Part shown: piece after piece, positions 56,327 through 64,000 of the stretch
How positions within the stretch are numbered: the stretch's first letter is position 1
Layout of the letters: every line of letters begins with the position of its first letter
NCBI RefSeq assembly: GCF_900163865.1
Contig: NZ_FUKU01000026.1
Location: forward strand, 372,001-436,000
Length of the DNA: 64,000 nt
Direction: 5' to 3'
From: Sphingobacterium sp. JB170
Lineage (GTDB): Bacteria; Bacteroidota; Bacteroidia; Sphingobacteriales; Sphingobacteriaceae
Made by a program: the position numbers and the translations under genes
The notes under the pieces: generated by a model
What the model saw: only the letters and a program-made list of their open reading frames with translations
What the model was told of the DNA's origin: nothing
Databases searched by the model: none

Positions 56327-56605
56327 TTACTTGATAATCTCACGCAAACCTAATCCTTTAATGATAGCACGGTAGCGGTTAATATCTTTCTTGTACAGAT
56401 ATGCTAATAAAGAACGACGTTTACCTACTAACATTTGTAGAGAACGTTGTGTATTAAAATCTTTTCTGTTTTTTTTCAAATGCTCCGTTAAGTGGGCGAT
56501 TCTCTTAGTGAATAAAGCAACTTGTCCTTCTGTAGAACCAGTGTTTACTGCTGCTCCAGCGAACTCCTGGAAAATTTCAGCTTTGTACTCTTTACTTAAA
56601 TACAT
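56327..56605 (-). CDS. rpsO: 30S ribosomal protein S15
   Basis: A 92-residue primary 16S rRNA-binding protein. The four-helix fold shows NTGSTEGQVALFTKRIAHLT, EHLKKNRKDFNTQRSLQMLV and GKRRSLLAYLYKKDINRY, which hold the conserved LTEHLK...HDxxRRxLLxLxxKR pattern with N for H/D in the phylum's version. It starts at an ATG behind a TATATTTG promoter element and ends in its own hairpin, so it is probably transcribed alone. Confidence 0.96.
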   Translation of the reverse strand: MYLSKEYKAEIFQEFAGAAVNTGSTEGQVALFTKRIAHLTEHLKKNRKDFNTQRSLQMLVGKRRSLLAYLYKKDINRYRAIIKGLGLREIIK

Positions 56606-56649
56606 CTCTTGAATAATATTAAAGCGTTAAAAATTTAATTAATTGCATG

Positions 56650-56657
56650 CAAATATA
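56650..56657 (-). promoter_or_regulatory. -7 promoter element of rpsO
   Basis: The reverse strand reads TATATTTG, a full TAnnTTTG match 44 bases before the rpsO ATG. Confidence 0.5.
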
Positions 56658-56691
56658 GGAATTAAAAAAATAAAAAGAGATAATAATCTAC

Positions 56692-57768
56692 TTAAGGACC
56701 GTTGTCACCCTCAAAAATATTTATTTTATCGGTGTCTAACCTCAGGGTGACATGCTTAATATTCTTTCGATTATAGGTGTATGTAATATGTATTAAACCA
56801 TCCTTGCTTTGTATAACCGTCGGGTAGCTAAACTCCCCCTTATCTTCATTTTCTAACACTAATATATCCGTCCAATCCATTCCGTCTTTAGACCAAGCCA
56901 ATCGAAGTTTTGCACGTCCTTCCCACCACTGATCGCCAGGAGGACCCGGGTTGTAAACGATAAAAATCCTATCGCCTACCCGAATTGCATCCGTCCCGGA
57001 ATTGGGGTTTAGCAAATTAGTCTTTTCAAGTCTCGACCAATTTTTTCCACGGTCTGTTGACCAAGCGGAGGCAACCACTCCTTCTTTGCTCCGGCACAAA
57101 ACCTGTAAGCGTCCATCGACGTGCTGAATAATGCTGGGTTGAATCACGTTAAACACGGACGAATGATCGATTGGGTACGTTTTCCAAGTGGCCTGATCAT
57201 CGTCACTCCATTCAACATGAGCAAACCATCGATCTTCACTAAACTCAACACTAGAAGGCGACAAAACGCTTCCATCCATAAGTTGAAGTGGTCTATTCTT
57301 AATCGGGCCGAAGATTCCATTTGGTAATTTTACCGGAGTTGACCAAGTTTCACCACCGTCATCGGATGTTTTAACCATTCCCCACCACTCTCTTGGATTT
57401 GGGCCGACCTTATAGTAAAGATAAATTATATGTGTATTGTTCGGTCTGAAAAGAACAGGGTTCCAGCAAGGATATAGTTTTTCGTCTTCAGTCTCACCAT
57501 TCGCCCACATTTCTGGATCAGTCCATTTTCCATCAATCAATCGTACGCCCCAAATAGCGACATCTTCGCTCCCTTCATGCGTACCTCCAAACCAACTGGC
57601 CAATAAGATACCATCTTCAGACTCTTCTAAAGTAGACGCATGACACTGTTCAAAAAACACCCCTTCCTCAAAAAGAAATTCAGCCGACACCACGGCAAAC
57701 TGTGCATGCAGTGTCTGTATATTGAATACGGTGATAAATAAACCTATAATCCCCAGCGTTCTAGACAT
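56692..57768 (-). CDS. Secreted sialidase-like BNR beta-propeller protein
   Basis: A 358-residue protein with a signal peptide (about 1-22, cut before QFAVVSAEF). CHASTLEESEDGILLASWFG then GTHEGSEDVAIWGVRL opens a BNR_2 propeller. Asp-box repeats are SDDGGETWSTP, SDDDQATWKT, STDRGKNWSRL and SKDGMDWTD. The FRIP motif of true sialidases near the N-terminus is not seen, so sialidase activity should not be assumed; another exo-glycosidase is possible. It is the last gene of the ROK-SusC-SusD locus and acts in the periplasm or outside. Confidence 0.82.
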   Translation of the reverse strand: MSRTLGIIGLFITVFNIQTLHAQFAVVSAEFLFEEGVFFEQCHASTLEESEDGILLASWFGGTHEGSEDVAIWGVRLIDGKWTDPEMWANGETEDEKLYPCWNPVLFRPNNTHIIYLYYKVGPNPREWWGMVKTSDDGGETWSTPVKLPNGIFGPIKNRPLQLMDGSVLSPSSVEFSEDRWFAHVEWSDDDQATWKTYPIDHSSVFNVIQPSIIQHVDGRLQVLCRSKEGVVASAWSTDRGKNWSRLEKTNLLNPNSGTDAIRVGDRIFIVYNPGPPGDQWWEGRAKLRLAWSKDGMDWTDILVLENEDKGEFSYPTVIQSKDGLIHITYTYNRKNIKHVTLRLDTDKINIFEGDNGP

Positions 57769-57772
57769 TAAC

Positions 57773-57895
57773 CTATTTTGTTTCTAATTGAATAACTGCT
57801 GTATAATGCAACTTTACGTTTGGCATTTGAACGCGTAATTTATTCCCTTTCTTCGACCATTTTAGATTACCTTTTACCCAAGTCTGCTTACTTCA
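57773..57895 (-). pseudogene. C-terminal remnant of an unidentified gene, possibly a glycoside hydrolase
   Basis: On the reverse strand a frame of about 38 codons ends at a TAG 4 bases before the sialidase-like ATG. It reads QTWVKGNLKWSKKGNKLRVQ, then MPNVKLHYTAVIQLETK. The alternating strand pattern resembles the last beta-domain of secreted glycosidases such as GH29, recalled by eye only. A stop lies directly upstream, and a neighbouring frame (27 codons from about 57996) reads SDGDIFDAPSYFDF. No start or signal peptide is attached. It suggests that a gene between SusD and the sialidase-like gene was deleted. Confidence 0.45.
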
Positions 57896-58074
57896 TTCAC
57901 TCGTAAATCAGTAGAAATAGAAAATCGAAATAAGAAGGAGCATCAAAAATATCACCGTCGGACAAGTGGAATACGTTCATAACCGTCTCGTCTTTACTCT
58001 GCGTTTAATAATAATCTAATTCATTCAAAAAGATAGAATTCATATATGGTTTGATACTCATGAAAATTTTGCAA

Positions 58075-58116
58075 CATTATAAGAAAAGCCACCTCCATGT
58101 GGCTTTTCTTATAATG
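58075..58116 (-). terminator. Terminator after the SusD gene
   Basis: CATTATAAGAAAAGCCAC and GTGGCTTTTCTTATAATG form a perfect 18-bp stem around CTCCAT, 20 bases past the SusD stop. The flanking T tract on the reverse strand is short (TTTTC within the stem), so it may attenuate rather than fully stop. Confidence 0.75.
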
Positions 58117-58136
58117 CATTATCGCGTTAAAAAAAA

Positions 58137-59720
58137 TTAATCGACATCCCAAAAGATTTTCGTTTCTCTCGTGTCTTTCGCCCTTACCGCCTCATAATTC
58201 TCAGAGTTATTTGAGACCTCGCCTGTTGGGTACAAGAACCGCATTGGCGGTGTTGCGTAATTTGCCAACCCAGCGGTTAAAACAGTAATCTTTGGATAGC
58301 CTGTTCGTCTGTACTCTGACCACGCGTGTTGACCTTGCAAGAAACCGTAATGCAACCACTTTTGCGTCAAGATTAACTCGAACTTCGCGGAGGCAGCCCC
58401 CGTATAGCTTACCGTTGAATTCTCAATAAAATCATTCACGACATTATCGGCTGGTAACGGTTCTACTTTCAATCCTTCTGTTGCCATAAGATTGTTAAGG
58501 TAATAATAAAATGTCACAGACTGTTTGATCGCCATATTGTAAGCGTCTTTCGCAGCGCCATCATCCCCCCAACGCAAATAAGCTTCTGCTTTATTGAAAT
58601 TTGTTTCCGAGGCCGTCGCTACAATTCCGGGTAGATGCTTATTGTCGAAAAAAGTGGCAGAGTCAATGACCGCATACTTCTGATAATTCGACAACATTTG
58701 TGTTTCCGTAAAAGTGATCGGCATAGCATTATATTCTTTATTCTGTACAAACTTGCCATTCGTTGTTACCCCAAATTTATCGTAAAACACCGGAATCCTT
58801 GGGTCATCTGCGGGCTTCATTATTTCGTTTAACATATAATCCGAAGCGTAATGGTTAGGCCCTTCGAGTAGCGCATCTCTCAATGTCGATGTATTGGTAG
58901 TCAGGGGCTGCAACAGCATATCCAAACTGCCCGGCGAATAGTTTGCAATTCCATTTCCATCTATTAGCGGATAATCAGAAGGGTTGCTCAGCATTTCCAT
59001 AACCTCTGTCTGTGCCATAGCCTCATCTACATTTGAAATCCTCATCAATAAACGTAACCGCAAAGAGTTTGTATAGCGTCTCCATTTATCGACAACACCT
59101 GAACTCAATATATCGTATTTTGAAAAATACGGCGTAGTTTCCGCTGTCGAAAAGAATTCATTGATTGCCTTAAGAGAAGTAATAAACGAATAGTAAAGTT
59201 CCTTTTGATCCTCAAATTTCGGTTTCACGATCGTACCATTTCCAGGAAGGCTCCCTGCTTCTGAAAAGGGAATATCCCCAAAATTATCAATCATCTTCGA
59301 TGCTTCGTCATAGATAATGACTTTCGCAGCCTGCATAAAAATCTCTTGATTTGCTTTTTCTTCCTCAGGAAGTGCATCATATGCGACCTCCATCTTTCTA
59401 TAAACACCAAGAACGCCTGGCGAATAGAAATCTTTCCAATAATCGTAAGAGTAACCATCGTTTGGTTGATACATATTATTTGAGGGAATGAACGACGCTG
59501 TTTGCGTATAGATTGCCTGTCTAGATAAAATAAACGTTCTATAATGCCAATAAGACGGGCGAACTCGATCGTTATTCAAGATATCGGTAAAGAATCCAGG
59601 TATACTGGCTTCTGTTGTTTGATCTGGATTTTCGAAGCTATCCTCTAACTCTGTTTTACATCCTGTAAAACAAAAGACAGAAAGCATCAAAAACAATATA
59701 ATTTGAAATAATTTATTCAT
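58137..59720 (-). CDS. SusD/RagB-family outer-membrane lipoprotein (SusD-like 2 type)
   Basis: A 527-residue surface glycan-binding partner of SusC. The signal MNKLFQIILFLMLSVFCFTG followed by CKTE is a lipobox (C21). DSFENPDQTTEASIPGFFTD, YDEASKMIDNFGDIPFSEAG and RWRRYTNSLRLRLLMRI-like helices belong to the TPR scaffold. FNKAEAYLRWGDDGAAKDAY and HAWSEYRRTGYPKI are close to the C-terminal family motifs. SusD-like 2 proteins tend to be about 500 residues, as here. It starts 12 bases after the SusC stop. Confidence 0.93.
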   Translation of the reverse strand: MNKLFQIILFLMLSVFCFTGCKTELEDSFENPDQTTEASIPGFFTDILNNDRVRPSYWHYRTFILSRQAIYTQTASFIPSNNMYQPNDGYSYDYWKDFYSPGVLGVYRKMEVAYDALPEEEKANQEIFMQAAKVIIYDEASKMIDNFGDIPFSEAGSLPGNGTIVKPKFEDQKELYYSFITSLKAINEFFSTAETTPYFSKYDILSSGVVDKWRRYTNSLRLRLLMRISNVDEAMAQTEVMEMLSNPSDYPLIDGNGIANYSPGSLDMLLQPLTTNTSTLRDALLEGPNHYASDYMLNEIMKPADDPRIPVFYDKFGVTTNGKFVQNKEYNAMPITFTETQMLSNYQKYAVIDSATFFDNKHLPGIVATASETNFNKAEAYLRWGDDGAAKDAYNMAIKQSVTFYYYLNNLMATEGLKVEPLPADNVVNDFIENSTVSYTGAASAKFELILTQKWLHYGFLQGQHAWSEYRRTGYPKITVLTAGLANYATPPMRFLYPTGEVSNNSENYEAVRAKDTRETKIFWDVD

Positions 59721-59732
59721 GATAATTTACAG

Positions 59733-62700
59733 TTAAAAATTTGCATTTAAAGAGATTCCAAAACTTCTTGTTGCCGCATTTGAGCCAACATCAACCCCTT
59801 GTGACCACCACATGTTTCCGACCGGTGATTCAGGATCCAGATTTTTCAATGTTCGATAGAAATAGAACAGATTTCGTCCGATAACAGATACTCGTAAATT
59901 ATTGATTCGTAGCTTTTCAGTTAGCGTCGAAGGAATGCGATAGGAAACGGACATTTCACGCATCTTAATAAACGAGTTATCGTAAACGGCACCTTTCTCA
60001 GTCCATGTATCCGCTCCCCAATTAAATGTATTTACATAGTAATCTGCCGCACTTAAATGCACATCGTTCGGTTCACCAGTATTTTGGTTTACACCTTCCA
60101 ACGTCACGCCTGTTTCCCGGTACTCTAGCGTGTTTTCATACTGACCGGCCCCCATACCATATTTCAAATTTTCAGAAACCATCTTGCCGCCGAAACGATA
60201 ATCAACTGTAAAGTCTAACATCCAGTTTTTATAATTGAATGTATTCGTTAACCCACCTATCGCAGTTGGTAAAATATTACCAACGTGCTTATATTTACTT
60301 TTATCAATAACATATAGCCCGTCGTCGGAAATCAAATTATTGCCTGCTTGGTCTTTTGCGATATCGTACACATATATATTACCAAGTTTCTCCCCTTCCT
60401 TCGCTACAATTCTTAAAGAGTTTTCATCTGCGCTATAAAATGTCAGCTCGTCGACTCCTTCTGTTAACTTTTCTAATACAGAACGGTTAAATGAATAGTT
60501 CAACCTAGCATTCCAGCTAAAGTTTTCTCGTTGAATTGGGGTACCAGTAAGCGAAACTTCCAAACCTTTATTCGCTACACGTCCAATATTTACAATTTGA
60601 GTAGTCGCCCCAGTTGAGCTTGGAGTCGTTAATCCCAAGATCTGGTCCTTAATATAGTTGTCATAATAACTAACATCTAATCCCAATCTATTTTGTAAAA
60701 ACTTCATTTCCAAACCAAATTCCCATTCATATTTGGTTTCTGGCAACAGGCCGAGATTGCCGTAGGCTTGATCATAAGTTAAAGAAGGAACGGAACCATT
60801 TATTGAAGCTATAGCCGTTTGAGTGTTCGCAATATTTGCAGCATAAATAGGAGCGTCGTTACCTACTATGCCGTAAGACGCCCTTAACTTACCAAAATTG
60901 AATTTTTGTGACTGCAACCCAAATGCATCGCTGAATATGAAACTACCACTTACTGACCCATACTGATAGTTATTATTCTGAATCGGCAATGTAGAGGAAT
61001 ATTCGGATCTATATGTACCGTCTAAATAAGCGAATCCTTTATACCCGATGTTGGCCATCCCGAAATAGGCATATTTAATCATCTCCTTACGTGTGTTGGT
61101 TGTGGTCGCCTGTGCGTAACTATTGCTTAAGCTAAACCAATTTTCCGTAACTAGGCCTCCTGCTGTGCTCGATGATTGATCGTCATATTTTTCCTGGCGA
61201 GATTGAAATCCGGCACTAACACTGTAATCCCAATCTTCATTAATCTTGTTTGCGTAGGTTAATAACAAATCCCCATATAAAATCGAATAGATACCTTTTG
61301 ACGTTTCGAAACCACCAGAACTACTCCCGGTGGAGTTGTAACGTGTAGCATATTCATTATGTTGTTGGTTCGTTATCCCCGCTGTCGTATAATCATTACC
61401 GATTCTACCTCTAAACTTCAGATTTTTCACCAGGTCCCAGTTCAATGTCGCGCTTGTCAAGATTCTATTTTCTTGTTCATCATAATTGTTTTTATATTGA
61501 GACCAAAAATAATTTAGAAGGTTCGTTGGACGAATCGTATATTGAAAATCTTCCGGCCGCCCTGTTCCGAATGGAGAAAACTTATACCCATCCGTTGTCT
61601 GGTACATTGACTTCAAAACAGATATATCCTCTGTTCTGCTTATAAACCCGTCGAAAGAGCCTAATACCTGCCCAAGTAACTGTGACCTGTTATGCGTGTT
61701 CGTATTGATATAATTTGCAACAACATCCAATGAAACGTTATCATGCAACTGCAAAGAACTATTCAAGTTAAAGGTATTTCTATTTTGTTTTGATCCCGGG
61801 CTTGTACTCTTATAATCCATACGAGTTCCACTCAACCGATAATTTAAACGATCGGTTTGATTCGAGATTGCAAAATTTATATTTGAATTATAACCAACAT
61901 CAAAAATATCCTGGTAGTTATTTTTGCGCGCTTCGTAGGCACGCGTCGAACCATCCCACCATCGAACTTGTTCACCGGTGAATTTTGGTCCAAAGTTTCC
62001 ATACGCTCGAAAATACGGTCGTCTGCCAGATGGAGATTCGCTATCTAGAATCCATCCCTCTTCCGTAGCTCCGTTGGCAACATTAGTCGCAGCATCATAG
62101 CCGGGACCGTAAATATTTTGGAAACGAGGTAAAAAAGCAACACGCTCCAAAGATCCGCTGTAATTAAAATCTACACCTAAACCACGGGCCTTTGTGCCTT
62201 TTTTAGTTGTAATAACAATAACCCCACTCGCCGCATCAGACCCATATAATGCGCTCGCAGCAGAACCTTTGAGTATAGACAAATTCTCAATATCTGCAGG
62301 ATTAATGTCTAACATACCATTACCTCGAATACGTTGGTCATCCCAGTAGTTATTGTTATTCGAGCCGCCTGCACCATATTGTTGGTCATTACGAATGATC
62401 ACTCCATCCACCACATATAGCGGTTGACGTTGGTAATTTAGGGAATTAATACCCCGTATCTGTACATTAACAGCACTTGAAGCCCCTCCGGGTGCTGTCG
62501 TAATTTTCACACCGGAAGCTTTACCATACAACGCTGAGCCGAAATTGGTATTCCCAGCTTTTGTTATTTCCTCCGCTTTAATGTTACTCACGGCGTAGCC
62601 TAAAGCTTTTGATTCTCGCTTAATACCCATCGCCGTGACGACTACTTCGTCAAGAGCACCTACATCTTCTATTAATACAACGTTTAGAACAGCGCCATCA

Positions 62701-62954
62701 GGTGCTAATTCCTGGGTAAGGTACCCTATCATTGAGAAGCGAATTTTCTCGCCGTTGTTTACTTCGATGGAATAGCTACCCTGTGCGTCAGTTTGAGCCC
62801 CCTTAGCTGTTCCGGGAACAGCTACCGTGACACCTGGTACTGCACCATTTGTGTTTGTTACCGTTCCGGTAACTGTTTGTTGTGCATATAGCACCGAGAT
62901 ACTTAATAGCATCAGCAAAGCTAGACTACAACAATGTTTGTAAAATTTGTTCAT
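59733..62954 (-). CDS. SusC/RagA-family TonB-dependent outer-membrane transporter
   Basis: A 1073-residue protein from the ATG at 62954. The frame is open 47 codons further upstream, but that part overlaps the ROK gene and lacks a signal peptide; MNKFYKHCCSLALLMLLSIS is a clear signal sequence. A carboxypeptidase-D-like domain (about 27-105, TVTGTVTNTNGAVPGV) is followed by the plug (DEVVVTAMGIKRESKALGYA, SALYGSDAASGVIVITTKKG) and a 22-strand barrel ending in SFGISLNANF. It imports oligosaccharides bound by SusD, energised by TonB. Confidence 0.95.
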   Translation of the reverse strand: MNKFYKHCCSLALLMLLSISVLYAQQTVTGTVTNTNGAVPGVTVAVPGTAKGAQTDAQGSYSIEVNNGEKIRFSMIGYLTQELAPDGAVLNVVLIEDVGALDEVVVTAMGIKRESKALGYAVSNIKAEEITKAGNTNFGSALYGKASGVKITTAPGGASSAVNVQIRGINSLNYQRQPLYVVDGVIIRNDQQYGAGGSNNNNYWDDQRIRGNGMLDINPADIENLSILKGSAASALYGSDAASGVIVITTKKGTKARGLGVDFNYSGSLERVAFLPRFQNIYGPGYDAATNVANGATEEGWILDSESPSGRRPYFRAYGNFGPKFTGEQVRWWDGSTRAYEARKNNYQDIFDVGYNSNINFAISNQTDRLNYRLSGTRMDYKSTSPGSKQNRNTFNLNSSLQLHDNVSLDVVANYINTNTHNRSQLLGQVLGSFDGFISRTEDISVLKSMYQTTDGYKFSPFGTGRPEDFQYTIRPTNLLNYFWSQYKNNYDEQENRILTSATLNWDLVKNLKFRGRIGNDYTTAGITNQQHNEYATRYNSTGSSSGGFETSKGIYSILYGDLLLTYANKINEDWDYSVSAGFQSRQEKYDDQSSSTAGGLVTENWFSLSNSYAQATTTNTRKEMIKYAYFGMANIGYKGFAYLDGTYRSEYSSTLPIQNNNYQYGSVSGSFIFSDAFGLQSQKFNFGKLRASYGIVGNDAPIYAANIANTQTAIASINGSVPSLTYDQAYGNLGLLPETKYEWEFGLEMKFLQNRLGLDVSYYDNYIKDQILGLTTPSSTGATTQIVNIGRVANKGLEVSLTGTPIQRENFSWNARLNYSFNRSVLEKLTEGVDELTFYSADENSLRIVAKEGEKLGNIYVYDIAKDQAGNNLISDDGLYVIDKSKYKHVGNILPTAIGGLTNTFNYKNWMLDFTVDYRFGGKMVSENLKYGMGAGQYENTLEYRETGVTLEGVNQNTGEPNDVHLSAADYYVNTFNWGADTWTEKGAVYDNSFIKMREMSVSYRIPSTLTEKLRINNLRVSVIGRNLFYFYRTLKNLDPESPVGNMWWSQGVDVGSNAATRSFGISLNANF

Positions 62955-62971
62955 AGTTATTCGAGTTTGAT

Positions 62972-64000
62972 TTATTTGTGTTGGTATTGATACATATTGG
63001 TTTGCAGAACCGCTATACACGCAGTTGAGATTATTTGAATGTGAGCCAGGTTGGATATTATGACTTCCGTAGAGTGCGATAGTCGAGGTATACAATACTC
63101 TTGCAATGCAGCTTGTATTGTAGGTAATAGCCCGCGACCAAAAGCAGCCCCATTTCCACTAATGATAATTTTTTCAGGATTCATGATATGAATTAATGTC
63201 GCTAAGCCCTTTCCTAACATATACGTTATTGCCTTAACTGCTTTAATTGCTGTTTGATCTCCAGCTTCAAATGCCCTAACTAAATCTGAGAGATCAATCA
63301 CTCTATTTTTAGCAAGTACAGATTGCAAAACTGAAGGCTCCTTTTCTTCTAAAAATTCTCGAACATACTCCAAAGCGCATGACAGCGAGGCTTCAACTTC
63401 TAGGCAACCTTTTTTTCCACAAGAACACAAACGTTTTGAATTGGCTAATGGAATATGACTAAATTCTCCTGCGTAGCCCGAATGTCCTTTATACAATTGA
63501 TTTTCAATAATAATCCCTAGTCCGACGCCCCAGTTTAGGTTAACAACCAGTACATTTTGACTTCTTCGACCATCTCCGAATCGATGTTCCGCGATTGCAA
63601 TAGCACTCGAATCGTTTGCAAGTTGAACAGGAAAACCAAGGGCATTTTCAAAGTATTCCTTGATAGAATAACACAGTGAATCCTTCGGAAAGGAACGATT
63701 GAGTCCGCTTTCACTATCGACAAAGCCCGGCATCGTCACACCGACAATAAAATTTCCGTTTTTATCCAATGCCGATAGTAGCTTTTTTGTCTCCTTAGTT
63801 ATCGAGATCACGGCTTCTTGGTCGTTATTTATGTTTGTTGGAAAGCGATTTGGCAAAACAACAAATTCATTTCTAAAATTCAACACCGCTATTGTTGTGA
63901 AATATTGATCTATGGCAATTGTAACAATATAGGGCAAATTCTCTACGCTAAGTTGATATTGCATTGCTCGACGTCCGCCAGTAGAAGCGGCAGAACCGGC
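62972..64000 (-). CDS. ROK-family transcriptional regulator, 5' end outside window
   Basis: 343 codons are visible, reading in from the right edge without a stop. The upstream codons give AGSAASTGGRRAMQYQLSVE, typical of the linker between a winged helix and the ROK domain of NagC/XylR-type repressors, so the true start and DNA-binding domain lie beyond 64000. The kinase-like fold has VGVTMPGFVDSESG, LANDSSAIAIAEH, NWGVGLGIIIENQLYKGHSG and the zinc site CSCGKKGCLE. It is probably a sugar-responsive repressor of the SusCD locus and ends 17 bases before SusC. Confidence 0.92.
   Translation of the reverse strand, partial: AGSAASTGGRRAMQYQLSVENLPYIVTIAIDQYFTTIAVLNFRNEFVVLPNRFPTNINNDQEAVISITKETKKLLSALDKNGNFIVGVTMPGFVDSESGLNRSFPKDSLCYSIKEYFENALGFPVQLANDSSAIAIAEHRFGDGRRSQNVLVVNLNWGVGLGIIIENQLYKGHSGYAGEFSHIPLANSKRLCSCGKKGCLEVEASLSCALEYVREFLEEKEPSVLQSVLAKNRVIDLSDLVRAFEAGDQTAIKAVKAITYMLGKGLATLIHIMNPEKIIISGNGAAFGRGLLPTIQAALQEYCIPRLSHSTEVIISNLAHIQIISTACIAVLQTNMYQYQHK

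Noticed and set aside
62955..63095. 47-codon N-terminal extension of SusC
   Set aside because: It overlaps the end of the ROK gene and puts the clear signal peptide in the interior; the ATG at 62954 is the start.
1..64000. tRNA genes, CRISPR arrays, prophage or restriction/defence genes
   Set aside because: Intergenic stretches were read for T-loop-like motifs, regular repeats and known defence families; none was found.

Overview
The window looks like a chromosomal segment of a Bacteroidota member, most likely of the Sphingobacteriaceae (Sphingobacterium/Pedobacter relatives; inferred from gene content and protein style, genus not determined). Supporting signs are a SusC/SusD pair, an alternative complex III (actABCDEF) fused into one operon with an aa3-type cytochrome oxidase, families largely confined to this phylum (DUF4920, DUF6814-like, a Zn-ligand-free Tgt), and repeated TAnnTTTG -7 promoter elements upstream of genes. 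Coding is dense with short gaps and many strong palindromic terminators between convergent genes.

Layout. 1-1554: a partial deoxyhypusine-synthase-like gene and a dipeptide epimerase (minus strand). 1555-2759: the only long gene-poor stretch; it holds a decayed IS607-type element (serine recombinase TnpA fragment plus TnpB fragment). 2760-8759: gltB-gltD (glutamate synthase). 8821-11984 (minus): tgt, an LptF/LptG permease and an EamA transporter. 12128-13946: glycosyltransferase and rsmG. 14483-16250: an MHS-type MFS transporter with a tiny membrane partner. 16333-16427: the small SRP RNA, followed by accD. 17541-26905: mixed housekeeping genes (HExxH small membrane protein, MerR regulator, YfcE-like phosphoesterase, TrmN6-like methylase, an envelope protein, mutS, mtgA, Hsp15-like protein, dapD, Sua5/YrdC, DUF4920). 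27040-34323: folP, brnQ, metG, LD-carboxypeptidase, pckA.

34388-51517 (minus) is a single long respiratory operon: actA-actB-actC-actD-actE-actF, cox2, cox1, ctaA, ctaB, two subunit-III-like proteins, a subunit-IV protein, an SCO-like protein, a DUF420 protein and a small conserved protein. Electrons would pass from menaquinol through the Act complex to haem c and on to the CuA/aa3 oxidase; ctaA and ctaB make its haem A. The SCO-like protein has lost its copper ligands. 51814-56605: a lipoprotein MsrB, a LacI regulator, DUF493, pnp and rpsO.

56692-64000 (minus) is a small glycan-utilisation locus: a ROK-type regulator (5' end outside the window), SusC, SusD, a gene remnant and a sialidase-like beta-propeller protein. 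No tRNA, rRNA, CRISPR array, prophage or obvious defence island was seen. I found no clearly new multi-gene system; the oddest signals are the ligand-free SCO protein, the IS607/TnpB relic, the MFS/mini-membrane-protein pair and the eroded glycan locus.
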